Shown piece after piece: positions 1 through 23,490 of a DNA stretch of 64,000 nt. Position 1 is the stretch's first letter. Each line of letters opens with the position of its first letter. A model generated the notes under the pieces. It was not told where the DNA came from, did no database searches, and was given only the letters and a program-made list of their open reading frames with translations. The DNA lies in contig JARDYH010000007.1 in NCBI GenBank assembly GCA_029215795.1, positions 102,501,263 to 102,565,262 of the forward strand, in the 5' to 3' direction. The translations under genes and the position numbers were made by a program. Source of the stretch: Anniella stebbinsi (Eukaryota > Chordata > Lepidosauria > Squamata > Anniellidae).

Positions 1-111
1 TGTCCACTGCTTCCAGCTAAGACACAATTTGTGCTTTATGCTCCCACAGACATAGGGACCTATAGAACCCCCTTTGCCTCCATTTCAAATAATGAAACAT
101 TTAGAACCCAC

Positions 112-288
112 CTTCCCCATCATTACTGAAACCATAGGCTTTGATCACATCCTGTTGGATCTGGGTAGCCACCGGCAGCAGGAACTGGAGCATCTTGCCC
201 ATGTCATTACAGGCATTGTCCCTTGCCTCCTCCATGCGCTGGGCGTTTTCTGGTGAACCAAATGCCTTGAGCACTTCTGCCAGAACCA
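112..288 (-). CDS. C12orf57: C12orf57 (protein C10), exon 2
   Basis: This exon encodes the conserved core of protein C10, with motifs such as RMEEARDNACNDMGKMLQF and IKAYGFSNDGEG that I recognise from vertebrate C12orf57. It starts after a TTTCTTAG acceptor (first exon base 288) and ends at GAAG followed by the donor GTGGGT (last base 112). It is 177 nt long, and the one-base carry from exon 1 makes the phase fit exactly. In human the protein is about 126 residues, so this exon covers roughly residues 26-85. The third exon, carrying the C-terminal third, must lie beyond the left edge: no acceptor or coding match is seen in bases 1-104. The reading frame is open and the gene looks functional. 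The biochemical role is poorly known; human loss of function causes Temtamy syndrome (established knowledge). Confidence 0.95.
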
Positions 289-899
289 CTAAGAAAGAGA
301 GCAGAAAGGCCATAAGACTATTGCCACAAGCTATCAGAACTTGTGTATACAGTAGACACAGCAAGTACAGGAAACAGGCATGTGCCACCTGCTACTGGCC
401 CTAGGAAGCACCATGGTCGAATCACACCATCATCCCAAACTGCCCGGGATGAGCAGCACCAAGCAGGGGATGCAGCAACCAGGAAGGAGCTCTGAAATTA
501 GAGACCAGGTCTCCAGGTACCTGGAATAAGGCGACTGAATAAGAGACGGATTCCCTCCACAAACCCCACATCAGAAGGAAAGCAATGCTGCAGGTCCCTT
601 TAACTATTATGGGGTTACCCCCGAAGGAGGGATTTGGACAGGAGTTAGGGATCATCTTTGCGCCTACTTGGCTGTGCCTGTGGCGTTTCTGCCTAGCAGC
701 CTCCTTTTCATCCTGCCCAACCCCGACTTAAGCCATGGCTCAGCTTTGGAGCAAACCCTGCTATAAGAACAGCGGGTCGCTGAGCGGACGCGGGTCGCGT
801 TTTTGGCATTGCCCCCACAGCAATCGCTGCGACTATGGGGCAGCGCTTCTGGGTCAGGAACAGTGGCTTCCGTGGAGACGTAACCCTCGTTACTTTTCG

Positions 900-1620
900 G
901 GGGGGGGGGGGGAAAGTGGAAATAAACTCAGTACTGCTCCCCCCACCGTAGAATCCCGGCTCCACCCCCCCCACCCCCCACCCCCCGGAGAAGGCGCGGC
1001 AGGGCAGCATCAGCTCCTCTCTGCAGCACCTCGTCGCTCTCACGCAACGAGGGACACGGATCCCGCAGGGTGGGCAGCCGGGCCCGACACCCCCCGCCCC
1101 TCCCCAGCCGGCTGCAGGGCCTTGTCCGCTCACCTTTCGCCTGCTCCGCGCTGAGGGAGACGGGCTGGGCCTGGGCCGACGCAGCCACGGGGCGCTGCAG
1201 GCTCGACATGCCGCTGGAGGGAGGCGGGCTGCGGGGAGCGAGCCGAGCGGTGGGGCTGCTCGGAACAAGCGGGAGGCGCGCGGCGCTTCCTGGCTACCTC
1301 CCCGCTCGCCCGCTCGCGGCACGCCGACACGGATCGCGTATGCCTGGCCCGCCCTCGGCGGAGAAACCGCCGCCGCCTGTCGCCAGCGCCCCACGCTCGG
1401 CCCGGGAGAAGCGCCTCTGCCCGATCCCCGCCTCCGCACTTCCGTGCTGCAGCCCCGGTGGAAAGGAGCGGGCGGGCGGGCGAGCAGGCGGGCGGCCTCC
1501 CTCGCTCCTGCGCTTCGGTCACGCGGCGCAATCCTCCCGGTGCGGGATTCCCCGCCACGAGGCGCGGCGATGGCCACGCGGCCCTTGGAGGCCTCTTTCT
1601 AATGGAAAGGGATGAGCCGA
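900..1620 (-). promoter_or_regulatory. CpG-rich promoter region of C12orf57
   Basis: This stretch is very rich in G, C and CpG compared with the AT-rich flank beyond 1840, and it surrounds the start codon of C12orf57 at 1209. That is the usual layout of a housekeeping-type CpG-island promoter. The exact transcription start cannot be read from sequence alone. Poly-G and poly-C runs near 900-910 and 965-985 are low complexity. Confidence 0.6.
1134..1209 (-). CDS. C12orf57: C12orf57 (protein C10), exon 1 with start codon
   Basis: The first coding exon begins at ATG (1209-1207) and encodes MSSLQRPVAAS followed by the family-typical SLSAEQAK. It ends at GAAAG before the donor GTGAGC (last exon base 1134). 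Its 76 nt leave one base that joins exon 2 to give the AKVVLAEV-type sequence of the family. The ATG is chosen because it is the only one in frame with the conserved LSAEQAK segment and sits where the human start does. The exon lies inside a GC- and CpG-rich stretch (about 900-1620), so the promoter is probably CpG-island type. The distance to the U7 gene upstream on the same strand is about 1 kb. Confidence 0.94.
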
Positions 1621-2156
1621 GCTGTGACCAGGCCCAGATATCTAGGTGCAGAGGCCGCGGGGTCCTCATGGTGGAGGAGGGAAGGCAAAGGACGCGGGGA
1701 GGGCTCGCTGCCTTCACCCCGGCAGCATTCGGACGACACGGTTTCTCCCCCTCCTTGATTATTGTGTCGTCCGAATGGTGCCCCCGTGTCCTGCCTGAGG
1801 GCTTTCCTGGAGAATGTGGGGACCACGGATGAAAAGAGGTGGGCGGACGAGATGGGTTTTGTAGTCTGATTTAGAGAGTTTTTTCTCCCGCCGCACCTTC
1901 TCGCTTTCTTTGTAAGGTGCTGTGGTGATAGAGGGTTCAACAATAATGAGGTGTACGGTTGCGTTGGAATGGTAATGATGGAGTTAATGAGGGGATTGGT
2001 AATGGGGAAAGTTTTGGGCTACAGGTGTGTGTGAAAAAGAAGGAAAAATTTAGAGGGTTGGGATAAATAAGTGGGAGATGGGTTGTATTTGGAAAGATTA
2101 GATAAAAAATTAAATTATAGGAGATCAAATGTATTTAAATTGTGAATATTTATCAA
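1621..2156. other. Intergenic, C12orf57 upstream to U7
   Basis: No gene is seen. It contains an imperfect palindrome at about 1725-1778 (see separate entry) and, from about 1840, a G- and T-rich then AT-rich low-complexity stretch. Confidence 0.5.
1725..1778. repeat. Short palindromic MITE-like repeat
   Basis: The sequence GCATTCGGACGACACGG is followed about 25 bp later by its near reverse complement TGTGTCGTCCGAATG, with TTGATTATTG just inside the right arm. The same end motif (GCATTCAGACGACACGG and TTGATTATTGTGTTGTC) occurs at 43500-43675, so this is an interspersed family. Target duplications were not identified. Confidence 0.55.
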
Positions 2157-2169
2157 TCTATCAGTAAAC
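2157..2169 (-). terminator. snRNA 3' box of U7
   Basis: On the minus strand this reads GTTTACTGATAGA, starting about 9 nt after the U7 3' hairpin. The snRNA 3' box consensus is GTTT, a short spacer, then AAARNNAGA; here the GTTT and the RNNAGA part match. This element directs Integrator-dependent 3'-end formation. Confidence 0.7.
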
Positions 2170-2177
2170 TACTTGTA

Positions 2178-2239
2178 GTGAGGCTCTCCGCTAATGCAGA
2201 AAGCCTGCTAGACAAATACAAAAAGAGCTGAAATCACTG
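2178..2239 (-). ncRNA. RNU7: U7 small nuclear RNA gene
   Basis: U7 snRNA guides 3'-end cleavage of replication-dependent histone pre-mRNAs by pairing with the histone downstream element. Read on the minus strand from 2239 the RNA begins CAGTGATTTCAGCTCTTTTT, which contains the anti-HDE core GCTCTTT. The U7-type non-canonical Sm site follows as ATTTGTCTAG. A 3' hairpin comes next, with AGGCTTTCT pairing to GGAGAGCCT around a loop GCATTAGC, giving nine consecutive pairs including G-U. The length of about 62 nt matches mammalian U7 (about 60-63). A PSE-like element upstream and a 3'-box-like element downstream sit at the expected spacings. The location between ATN1 and C12orf57 on their strand agrees with what I recall for human RNU7-1. 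The exact 3' end is uncertain by a few bases. Confidence 0.92.
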
Positions 2240-2280
2240 ACAAACAAGCGCCTCGACGCTCACCCAGGAGAAACAGAAAA

Positions 2281-2300
2281 CGTTTCAGGTGACGGTGAGC
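2281..2300 (-). promoter_or_regulatory. snRNA proximal sequence element (PSE) of U7
   Basis: On the minus strand this reads GCTCACCGTCACCTGAAACG, a close fit to the vertebrate snRNA PSE (core TCACCNTNAC followed by an A-rich half). Its downstream edge is about 41 nt from the inferred U7 5' end, the normal position for SNAPc binding at a Pol II snRNA gene. There is no TATA box between it and the start, which fits Pol II rather than Pol III. Confidence 0.8.
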
Positions 2301-2446
2301 GAAGTTCTAATACACATGTCCAGTTTCCTTGCTGGCAGTACAATCCATATTAAGACTTATACAGCCCCCTTCCCCATCATCCTTTACCTTTTGTAGGAAT
2401 TCTGTATTTACCCTTTCAAATAAGGTTTGGGCACCATAGGGCTGAT

Positions 2447-2495
2447 ATGCTAAAGAGACGGGTCTTATTGGGTGCAATGACTAAAGGCTCCGCCC
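2447..2495 (-). promoter_or_regulatory. Candidate distal sequence element region of U7
   Basis: About 210-255 bp upstream of the U7 start are an octamer-like site (plus strand ATGCTAAA at 2447-2454, two mismatches from ATGCAAAT), a CCAAT-type motif (ATTGG at 2467-2471) and a GC box (GGCTCCGCCC at 2486-2495). Their distance fits an snRNA gene DSE. The individual motifs are weak, so this is inference. Confidence 0.4.
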
Positions 2496-2893
2496 TGCCA
2501 GTGACCAAACCAGGGAGGGGGGGGGGGGCTGGGAAAAAGGATTCCGAAGTTTAAAGCGGAAGGGCAGGGAAAGGGCCGCCTCTTAAAGTGACAGCACTTC
2601 GCTCTTTCTCCGGGGATATTGCGCCTCTCCGCTGAAGTTCTTGCCTCTCCGTGGCCCGGTTTAAAAGGCGGTGCGGCGCCGTGGAGAGAGGAAGTAGCTA
2701 AATCGTTAGGGATGGGTTGGTTTTTGAACGAATGCATCAGCAGGCTCTTAAAAGGTGCCACATGTACTACGAAAGCACCTGTACTCCTCTAGCGTGCATC
2801 CTAGGAGATGCACATGATCCCTTGGGTTTAGGTTTGTTTTACCTCTGAGGCGCCTCCAGACAGAAGGGTTCTAGTGCTCACCATCAGAAGGCA

Positions 2894-3325
2894 TTGTGTA
2901 GCTATCCTGCCATTTCTTCCATGGGAAAGGAGAGACTGAAAGAACTAGGCATGCTTAGCCTAAAGAAGAGAAGCTTGAGGGGAGACATGATAGCACTCTT
3001 CAAATACTTGAAAGATTGGCACACAGAGGAGGGCCAGGATCTCTTCTCAATCAACCCAGAGTGCAAGACCCAGAATAATGGGGTCAAGTTACAGGAAGCC
3101 AGATTCCGGCTGGACATCAGGAAAAACTTACTGATGGTTAGAGCAGTACGACAATGGAACCCATGACCTAGGGAGGTGGTGGGCTCTCCCACATTAGAGG
3201 CCTTCAAGAGGCAGCTGGACAGCCATCTGTCAGGGATGCTTTAAGGTGGATTCCTGCATTGAGCAGGGGGTTGGACTCAATGACCTTATAGGCCCCTTCC
3301 AACTCTACTATTCTATGATTCTATG
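2894..3325 (+). mobile_element. CR1-type LINE 3' end
   Basis: A 90-codon open piece encodes a LINE C-terminal stretch (RLKELGMLSLKKRSLRGDMI near the start, RFRLDIRKNLLMVRAVRQWN at the end). It resembles the C-terminal part of the CR1-clade reverse transcriptase protein. The copy ends in the tandem ATTCTATG units that mark CR1 3' ends (3310-3325). It is severely 5'-truncated and has a stop just after the QWNP segment. Confidence 0.8.
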
Positions 3326-3839
3326 GAAAAAAACGGGAAAACACCGGGGTGGGGGGGATACAAGAGGGCTTCGGCTATGGGGCGGTATGGAACTGTAATA
3401 AAGATAAATGGGAGATGTCTCCATCCTCATTGAAGTAAGGCAGGGGGATAACACCATAAAAACTTACCCTGGAAGCACCCTGTATCTGCAGGCTTACTTC
3501 TCTGGATTACCATGAGACATGTTGCCCTGGAGATGTTTGCTCCTGCTGCCTGCTCCTGCCGATAAAGTGGACTTTGTTCCATGGTGCTGCTGGGACCTTG
3601 GCAAAGAAGGGGCTGCCTTTTGCTGTCCAAACCATGACATCATTTCCACGGAAATGTTTTTGAGACACCCTGTCTATGGTATGATTTTATCCACTTTCCC
3701 TGCACTGCTAGTGATGGAGAAGATACCTTATTGTGTATCTTATAAAGGTCATAGTAAGCAAGGGGAAATACTCCCCCCCACTGCCCTGTATTCAGCTCAA
3801 TGCCATGGTTGTTGCCCTGCCACCATTACACTTAGATTG

Positions 3840-4760
3840 AGAACAGCCAGGCTTGATCAGACCAACAGTTCATCTAGTCTAGCATTCTGTTCGTACAGTG
3901 GCCAATCTGCTGTCAACTGTAGCCTAGCTCCAGTTATCCACACTCTGATAACCTCGTCTGGATTACTACAATCCATTATACATGGGGCTGCCTTTGAAAA
4001 CAGTCCGGAAACTTCAACCAGTACAAAACAGGGCAGCCAGACTGTTAACAGCGACTGGCCAACGAGACCACATTATGCCAGTCCTTTTCCAGCTTCACTG
4101 GCTGCCAGACCAGGTCCTGGCCCGATTCAAAGTGCTGCTATTAACATTCAAAGCCCTAAAAGGCTTGGGGCCAGGTTTTCTGAAGGAATGCCTCCTCCCA
4201 TATGTACCTGCCCAGACCCTAAGATCATCCTCAGTGGTTCTTCTCTGTGAGCCCCTGCCAAAGGAAGTGAGGCAGGTGGCTACCGGGAGGAGGGCCTTTA
4301 ACCTTGCTGTTTAAATTTGAATTTTAAATCCGTATTAATTTCTGCATGGGTGCTCAGTTTTGTCCTGGTTGTGCTTTTATACTGTATTTTATATTATGTT
4401 TTTGTACTGTCGTTGTTGTAAATTTTGAATGATTTTAATGGTTTTAATTTTTGTAAACTGCCCAGAGAGCTTCGGCTATTGGGTGGTATAGAAATGCAGT
4501 AAATAAATAAACCAGAAACCCACAAGCAGGACACGAGTGCAACAGCACTCCTCCACTCATGTTCCCCAGCAACTGGTCTACATACTGCCAATACTAGAGG
4601 TAGTATATAGCCATCAGGACTAGTAGCCCTTGATAGCCTTCTCCAGGAATTTATCCAACCTTTTTAAAGCCATCCCAATTGGTGGCCATCACTACATCTT
4701 GTGGTAGTGAATTCCAGTTTAACTATGCGCTGCGTGAAGAAGATCGTTCATGGAAGAGGT
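3840..4760 (-). mobile_element. CR1/L3-like LINE remnant, split by another insertion
   Basis: Two blocks (about 3840-3904 and 4507-4760) belong to one reptile interspersed repeat. The first holds TTGATCAGACCAACAGTTCA and CAGCATTCTGTTC-type sequence, and the second resumes with AAACCCACAAGCAGGACACG and runs to TGGTGGCCATCACT. Other fragments of the family occur near 23270-23390, 32430-32500, 46690-46770 and 55080-55140. The interruption at about 3905-4506 is an L2-like LINE. Assignment to CR1/L3 is from memory of reptile repeats. Confidence 0.55.
3905..4508 (+). mobile_element. L2/CR1-type LINE 3' end with AAATAAATAAA tail
   Basis: An open piece at 3982-4314 reads MGLPLKTVRKLQPVQNRAAR, then an HWLP motif and an FKVLLLTFKALKGLGP segment. 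This is the C-terminal end of L2-like reverse transcriptase ORFs. The untranslated tail contains AACTGCCCAGAGAGCTTCGG and ends in TAAATAAATAAA. A second copy lies at about 34070-35271 and tail-only copies near 3340-3400 and 36310-36380. The family name is inference; the LINE nature is well supported. Confidence 0.75.
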
Positions 4761-6463
4761 GCTATCTGGATGGTGGTCATTCATTTAAGGCAAGTAGTAG
4801 GAACTCTTATGTATCCCGTCTGACAGTTTGCAAGCTCAGGCAAGGATTTTCTCTGCAGATGTATTCCATCTCCCTGTATGCATAAATCACTGTACAAGGT
4901 GCTCTGGTATGCAAGTCTGATTCAGAAAGGGGGAGATCACATGGATTAAACTTTTGCATGGGTCATGCGGTCTGTTCATTCCTCCACTACACAGAATAAA
5001 TCCTTGGTGAACCCAATGGTTTTAATAATTGATCCCCATCACCAGGGATGTAATACAAAGTGAGAACAGAGGGGGAAATGTTTCCTGCCTAAAACCCATG
5101 TTTCTAAAGTGGGAGCCTTTTGCTCTGTTCCTCCAATCTGGGGTGTCTGTTGATATAACCACAAACCATCTTCCTCCAGTCTTTGCTTGCTCTTGAAGCA
5201 GCAGCAGCAGCAGCAGCATACAAACGGAACCAAAAAGAGCAAGGGTGCTGGTGTTATCCAAGGTGCTAGTTTCGGATTCATCCACCCAATTGCCAAAGCA
5301 CACCAGGAAACACAGAGCTCCAAGAGCAGTGGAGAAAGGAGACCTACCGACATACAACTCATTCTAGATTAGAGCAACATATTCTGTTTTCAGAGGTGTC
5401 CTGTTCCACTTCCACACTTTGCAACAAGATCTAGGGGATACAATTTCAAAATCTTGATCTCTTTGATAATAATAGACCCTGGCTGTGCAAACAACAAAGT
5501 TTCCAGAAGGCCATTTTTTGTTGTTGCTTGGCTGCCTTTTTTCTTTAAGAGCTGCATTTATATATAAATTATTAGCATTGGGGGAGGAGGTGGAATTGAG
5601 TGTGTAGGGAGATACTTCTCCCATAGTTGGGTATCTTTTAATGTTCTTATGTAAATATATATGAGGACAGATCAAGATATACAACCGTGAGATTAGACAC
5701 ACACACGGGGAGATCAAGGAATCACAAATTGCTACGCAAAACTGCCACGTCTAACGGGATGTGCATGAGTTAAAGTACATCAACTGGAATGGGCGAAGGG
5801 AAAAAAGGGCAGCTGCCATTATGGAAAGTCCCACTATGCCCTGCATTGCTTGGTCACATTAATCTCCCCCAGCCAGTGAAATGGGAGGGGAAAGGCCATC
5901 TTGAAAACAGTCCCACCGCAGTCAACTCCTACACCACCAGTGTTCCCTCAAGGCATGGATAAAAAGGCAGCTGCCTTCTTGAAACAGTCCCGTGGTGCTA
6001 TGCACCTCTCGACTTGGCCCAGTCTCTGGAGGGCTGAGCAAGACTATGGCAATGCCTTCTTGAAAAGTCCCATGATGCATTGGTCCTCTGGACTGTCTTT
6101 GGGTCAAGGTGTGGAGGAAGGTGGTCGGATGTAGTCCCATCAAGCTTTGATTTCCCGCTGGTTGGCCACGTCTGCTCAAGGATGGGCAGAGAAGAGACGC
6201 TTGATGGTTTAGGCAATGACGGTTTATACCTCTGCCTTCCAAAATCCTTGCTGGTGTTTCACACCCTTGTCCTTCCCTCTTGCCCCCCTCCCCCCTCCCC
6301 CTCACGTGGTTGTTCCGGTTTCTTCACTCTTCCGTTGAACGGCATTAGGAGTTGTGTCACTGTGCAGCTTCCCCCTCGCCCAGGGTTTGGTTCGTCGATT
6401 TCCTCTCAAAGAAGAAGAAGAAGCAAGAGGGGTAATGACATCATCATGGGGAATGGGTTCCAC
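4761..6463 (-). other. ATN1 3' UTR and downstream flank
   Basis: This follows the ATN1 stop codon, so its right-hand part must be 3' UTR. No AATAAA hexamer is seen on the minus strand; an ATTAAA at 5637-5642 and another near 5020 are only candidates. A set of degenerate tandem-like units carrying TTGAAAACAGTCCCA-type sequence lies at about 5810-6090. No other gene is seen. Confidence 0.5.
5198..5218 (+). repeat. (GCA)7 trinucleotide repeat downstream of ATN1
   Basis: Seven GCA units on the plus strand (CTG sense on the ATN1 strand), about 1.25 kb beyond the ATN1 stop codon. It is not in the ATN1 coding sequence, and whether it lies in the 3' UTR depends on an unidentified polyadenylation site. 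Confidence 0.9.
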
Positions 6464-19346
<12,883 letters not shown>

Positions 19347-22300
19347 TCTTTTGGGTGTAGGGTCCCCATTCTCCTTTGTCCGGGTGGATGAAAACATCAA
19401 CTTTTAGGCCTTCCCCCACACTGCTATTCCTTGGGAGACTGAGGTGTGAGCCTCAAGGAACTACACAAACTCCTCAGGTAAAGGGCAGCAAGAGGCAGGG
19501 AGAACTTTGTCCAGGTATATTATGGGTTTCCAGCAATTTCTAAAAGAGAAATATTTGTCAGCAGAGAGAATAACAGGCCTGGAAGTGCTGGTATATGAAT
19601 CAGAGTTAGATCTTTTCCTTACTAAATCTCTGTTCCTTTCAATGAATCTACCAACACTATTTAAAACTCAACAAATTGCACATTTGTTAGCACTTGAAGC
19701 TGATCCTTGGAAATCACCCAAAGGAACATCCACCTGCAGCAATGGAGAGAAATTAGTTTCCCCATCTGGCCCTGGCATAGGCTCCCTCCATGTCCTCCCT
19801 CCTTAAGCCCTGGCATGTTCCTGAGGCCTACTGTGGGCTTGGGAATGAGTCAAGCAGAGGAATAACTGTGATCAGAAATAACAAGGAGATTCCCCTGGGG
19901 GAGCAGCAGGCTGAGTGCAGCACGCTCGGGCGGTACTTGTAGGACAACTAGTTCCCCATCCTGAAAGCGGCAGCCAAGTCCCTTCCTTTCACATGCCGCT
20001 TGCCACCCCAACTGGGACAGTGCTCAGCTGACTCACCTTTGTCTGCCCCACATCCTCACCCAATGGGAGAAGGCGCAGGACAGGTGAAGCCGCCCAGCCC
20101 TTGGCTAGGACTTCACAGCATGTTGGCCTTCCCCTGATGTGGGTAGCCCATGCACAGTGAAGCAAGATCCCAGCACAAAGCGCTGGGGACAAATATGTCA
20201 GGGGATGTGGCTGTGCCCCCTGATATCATCTGACCCAAGATGGGCTAGGTGGGGGTTCATCTAGGCCCCCACCTGAAACCACTTCCCCATCCCTGATTTG
20301 GGCCGTACCTTCTCCAAAACTGGTAAGAACAACATGAATATACAAAATCAATTAATGACATAAATTACAATAAAACAATGCACCTTGGCTGCCTCTTGTT
20401 ATTCCTGTATTACTATTTTGTTGCTTTTAACTGTGACGGCTCTGTTTGCACTTTAACAGTGATATTGTCTCCCTTATTATATTTCCGTAAAGACGGAATA
20501 CAAGAAAAAGCAATCGCTTTAACATTTGTATAGTTCATAACCATACTACTGCTTTCCTTTAAAGCTCCTTCTAAATACGGAATCCCTCACCAACAATTCA
20601 GTACTGCATCAAAAATAATAATAAATGATATTCACATGGCGCACCTTTACCAGCACCCAAAACGTACACACAGATGACTCATAAAGGAAAACAAGGCAAT
20701 GTGGTGGGCTCTACCACTACGTGTCAGGGCCAAGTCTTTGCAGCCTCCCAGAGCATTTGTGCTTCTTTTCCGACTCGTTATCTTTCTTGGTCCAGTGCAA
20801 CCTGGCTGCCGCTGAGATGTGAGCCATGTGGCTGCCACTTAACATGGTACACTGTTTATGAGAAGTGCTGCCCACACAGCTTGGCCAATTCCAACAATGC
20901 CAGTGAAACTGCTCACACAGTTCACGTTGGCCCACATGATATGGCCCACTTCACACATGCAGCTTCCTGAGTGGCAACTACACTGCCCAGTAACTTGTGA
21001 AACTGGCCTAAGACGGAAGATTCCAGTATTTTGAGCGCCGTATTATAGGAGTTCTACTATCCAAATTGGAGGCGCTGTGCTCCAGTTTCTTGTCCCTAAA
21101 CCACAACACAAATGATCTTCCGAAGTTTTCAAAATCTCCCCTCACATTCCTTCCACCCCAACTGTTGGCACTGGCTAGCAACTATTTGTGTACTGATTTG
21201 TTACATTTGGTGTTTTTTCAAGTTTTGACTGGAAAGTGGTTATCTATTTAAAGAACCTTCAGTTTTAGGTTTGAGAAGATGCCCACAATGTCACTGCCAT
21301 GCACACAGTATTAACATCCCTCACATCAACATAACTGAAGACAATGCTGTTAGTCTCTTGCTGTTTCTCATGCCTGGAAATCCCACCCAAGACAGCTTTG
21401 TCATGCCCCCTCTCTCTTCCTTCAAACCCCACATTTTCTAGATATAGTTTTGGTGATCTGGGGGTGGAGGAACAGTCTAGATTTCCCTTGTCATGGACAG
21501 ACCACTACCAGGTGGGAGTTTAACTTACTGGGGCCCTGGGCCTTTGTAGGAGACCAATGAAGATGGTCCACAACCAAAGTGGATTTTTATCCTTGACACA
21601 GGGGACCAATGAAGATGGTCCACAACAAGAGACCGATTGATCCAGATTGATTTCTGATGGTTCTTGGGGATTTTGCTGTCACCTCAGCAGGTGATTCATT
21701 CAAAGCCCTCCCTGGCTGATCTCTGGAATATTTCTCTCTTGCTTCTTACTTTTTCCAGCTCTGATAACACAGATAGAAAAGGATAGTGACCAGCCTCTCA
21801 AGATGGCCATTAATTCAATTCTTGCAGGTTACTTTATGTATTCTGGAGAGAAGTTTTTTTTTTAAAGTGAAGTATTCATTTAAACTGAATTACATGTAAA
21901 TTATTGGTCCCTAATATTTACAACTTCATGGAACCCACAGAAAAAACCAGCAATAAAGGGCATATAATCCAGTGGGAAGTTCTCCTGCACAAGCCCCATT
22001 GAAGAGAAAGGGAGCTAGGCTGGAACACAATAGTGCTCTTGACAGCTCCTGCTCATTCCCTTTAATGAGGCTTGCACAGAAGAACATCCTGGTGGATTGA
22101 ATACAAAGGGATGTCCAGTGTCTGGCAGGAAAATTTAGAGGTATTAATTCCTTCCCTTAAAAACTAATTATTAGGTTGCAATCCTCTGCCCAGTACCTAG
22201 GAGCAAGCCCCACTGAACACAGTTGGACTTACTTCTGTATAAACATGTATAACATTGTGCTGTAAGAAACTAGGATAAGCTTTTATCACGCTTTTGAGAG

Positions 22301-22739
22301 ACATATGTGTTGGGTTCTTAATAGTACTGAGACAAAACCGGACTAGGAGGCACATGCATGACTCCATTTTTTACATGGAAGATATTCATCCTCAGAAGTT
22401 CACAACATTAGTACTAAGCAAGAAAGGTTGTATCAAACACACTTTGAACTATTGGAGGATGTCAAGTTCACCTTCCTGCAATATGCAGAACACTTTCTTA
22501 CACAATATTACAAGCCATCTACTCTGTTTAAGATTTGCCTTTGGAATTATGGAACTCTGTACTACGATGTAAAAGAGGTAACTGTACAGCTTTGTGAAGG
22601 ACACTTGCTTGTTGATACAAGTAGCGGTGACACAAACTAGCTGTTAAGCACCACCAACTCAGTGCAAACAAGGAACCTACAAGTGTAGTGGCGAGAAACA
22701 GACACTACTGAACTGTGGAGCTGGTGGAGCCTACTATAG

Positions 22740-22945
22740 TTTAGTAGCTGTGAGTAGAGAAGTTCCTGACTCAAATCTTGTCTGAGCCACATACCTACTA
22801 GGTGACCTTAGACAACCCATGAGGATATATCTCCCATATGGTGATGGTACTGCTGTTCTGCCAGACCCTTCTCGGGATTACAGAAGGGTATGTGAATGCT
22901 TTAAACACTCAAAGGTGCTGCTAATCATTATTATAACTTATTAAA
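22740..22945 (+). mobile_element. MIR-like SINE remnant
   Basis: The segment contains a tRNA-like stretch and the phrases GACTCAAATCTTGTCTGAGC and TACTAGGTGACCTTAGACAA, which match the general MIR/CORE-SINE body. It is strongly diverged and ends in a weak AT-rich tail. Confidence 0.5.
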
Positions 22946-23419
22946 TAGGAATAATGGGAAAACATCAAACAAAATCAGTTTAGGTGTTTCAAAAGGTTAT
23001 TAATTATTTATTCTTATAGAGAGCTTTTCTTATTTTGGAACTTCAGCTATGTCCTATGCCCTATTCACTGTAAATAAAACACAAAAACTGCTTTGATGTA
23101 AGAGGCCAAGAGCCATCCAGCCCAAGCAGTATGCTTCCAGAAGAAGTTAGCTATGCATCTCTGCAAACATGCAGGCAGAAGAAGAAGGGGAGAGCCTTCT
23201 GCTGCGGTTCATCTTCAGCATCGAGTGCTTGGAGGTGCCTGTGGACATTCCACTGAGCTATAATTGCTAACAATCATTGATAGACTTGTCATCCATTGAG
23301 TTTGCCTAACTCCTTTTAAAAAGCCATCTATGCTAGAGGTCACTGCCACATCTTTGGATAGTGGAATGCACAAGTGGAGAAACAAGTAAGATGCACTATC
23401 TTTATTCGCTTTGAAGAGA

Positions 23420-23490
23420 AGGGATACCTGGATTTGAACCAGGGGCCTCCTGAGGTGCAGTCAAATGCTCTGCCGTTGTGCTATATTTCC
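23420..23490 (-). pseudogene. tRNA-Cys (GCA) pseudogene or tRNA-derived copy
   Basis: On the minus strand it reads ATAGCACAACGGCAGAGC (D arm), then TTGACTGCACCTCAG with anticodon GCA in a seven-base loop, then CCTGGTTCAAATCCAGG (T arm with intact box B). The acceptor stem GGAAATA against TATCCCT has at least two mismatches, and the D arm is altered from the GCTCAGTGGTAGAGC of tRNA-Cys. It lies alone in an ATN1 intron, which suggests a decayed retrocopy. A functional gene is unlikely but not excluded. Confidence 0.7.

Noticed and set aside
708..1717. Long overlapping open frames on both strands around 0.7-1.7 kb
   Set aside because: They run through the C12orf57 CpG-rich promoter, have extreme Arg/Pro/Gly composition, and cross the verified exon 1 in the wrong frame. 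They are composition effects.
5187..5372. Open frame with six glutamines from (GCA)7, considered as the ATN1 polyQ region
   Set aside because: It is on the opposite strand and downstream of the ATN1 stop codon. The true polyQ position is in the large exon near 14.67 kb.
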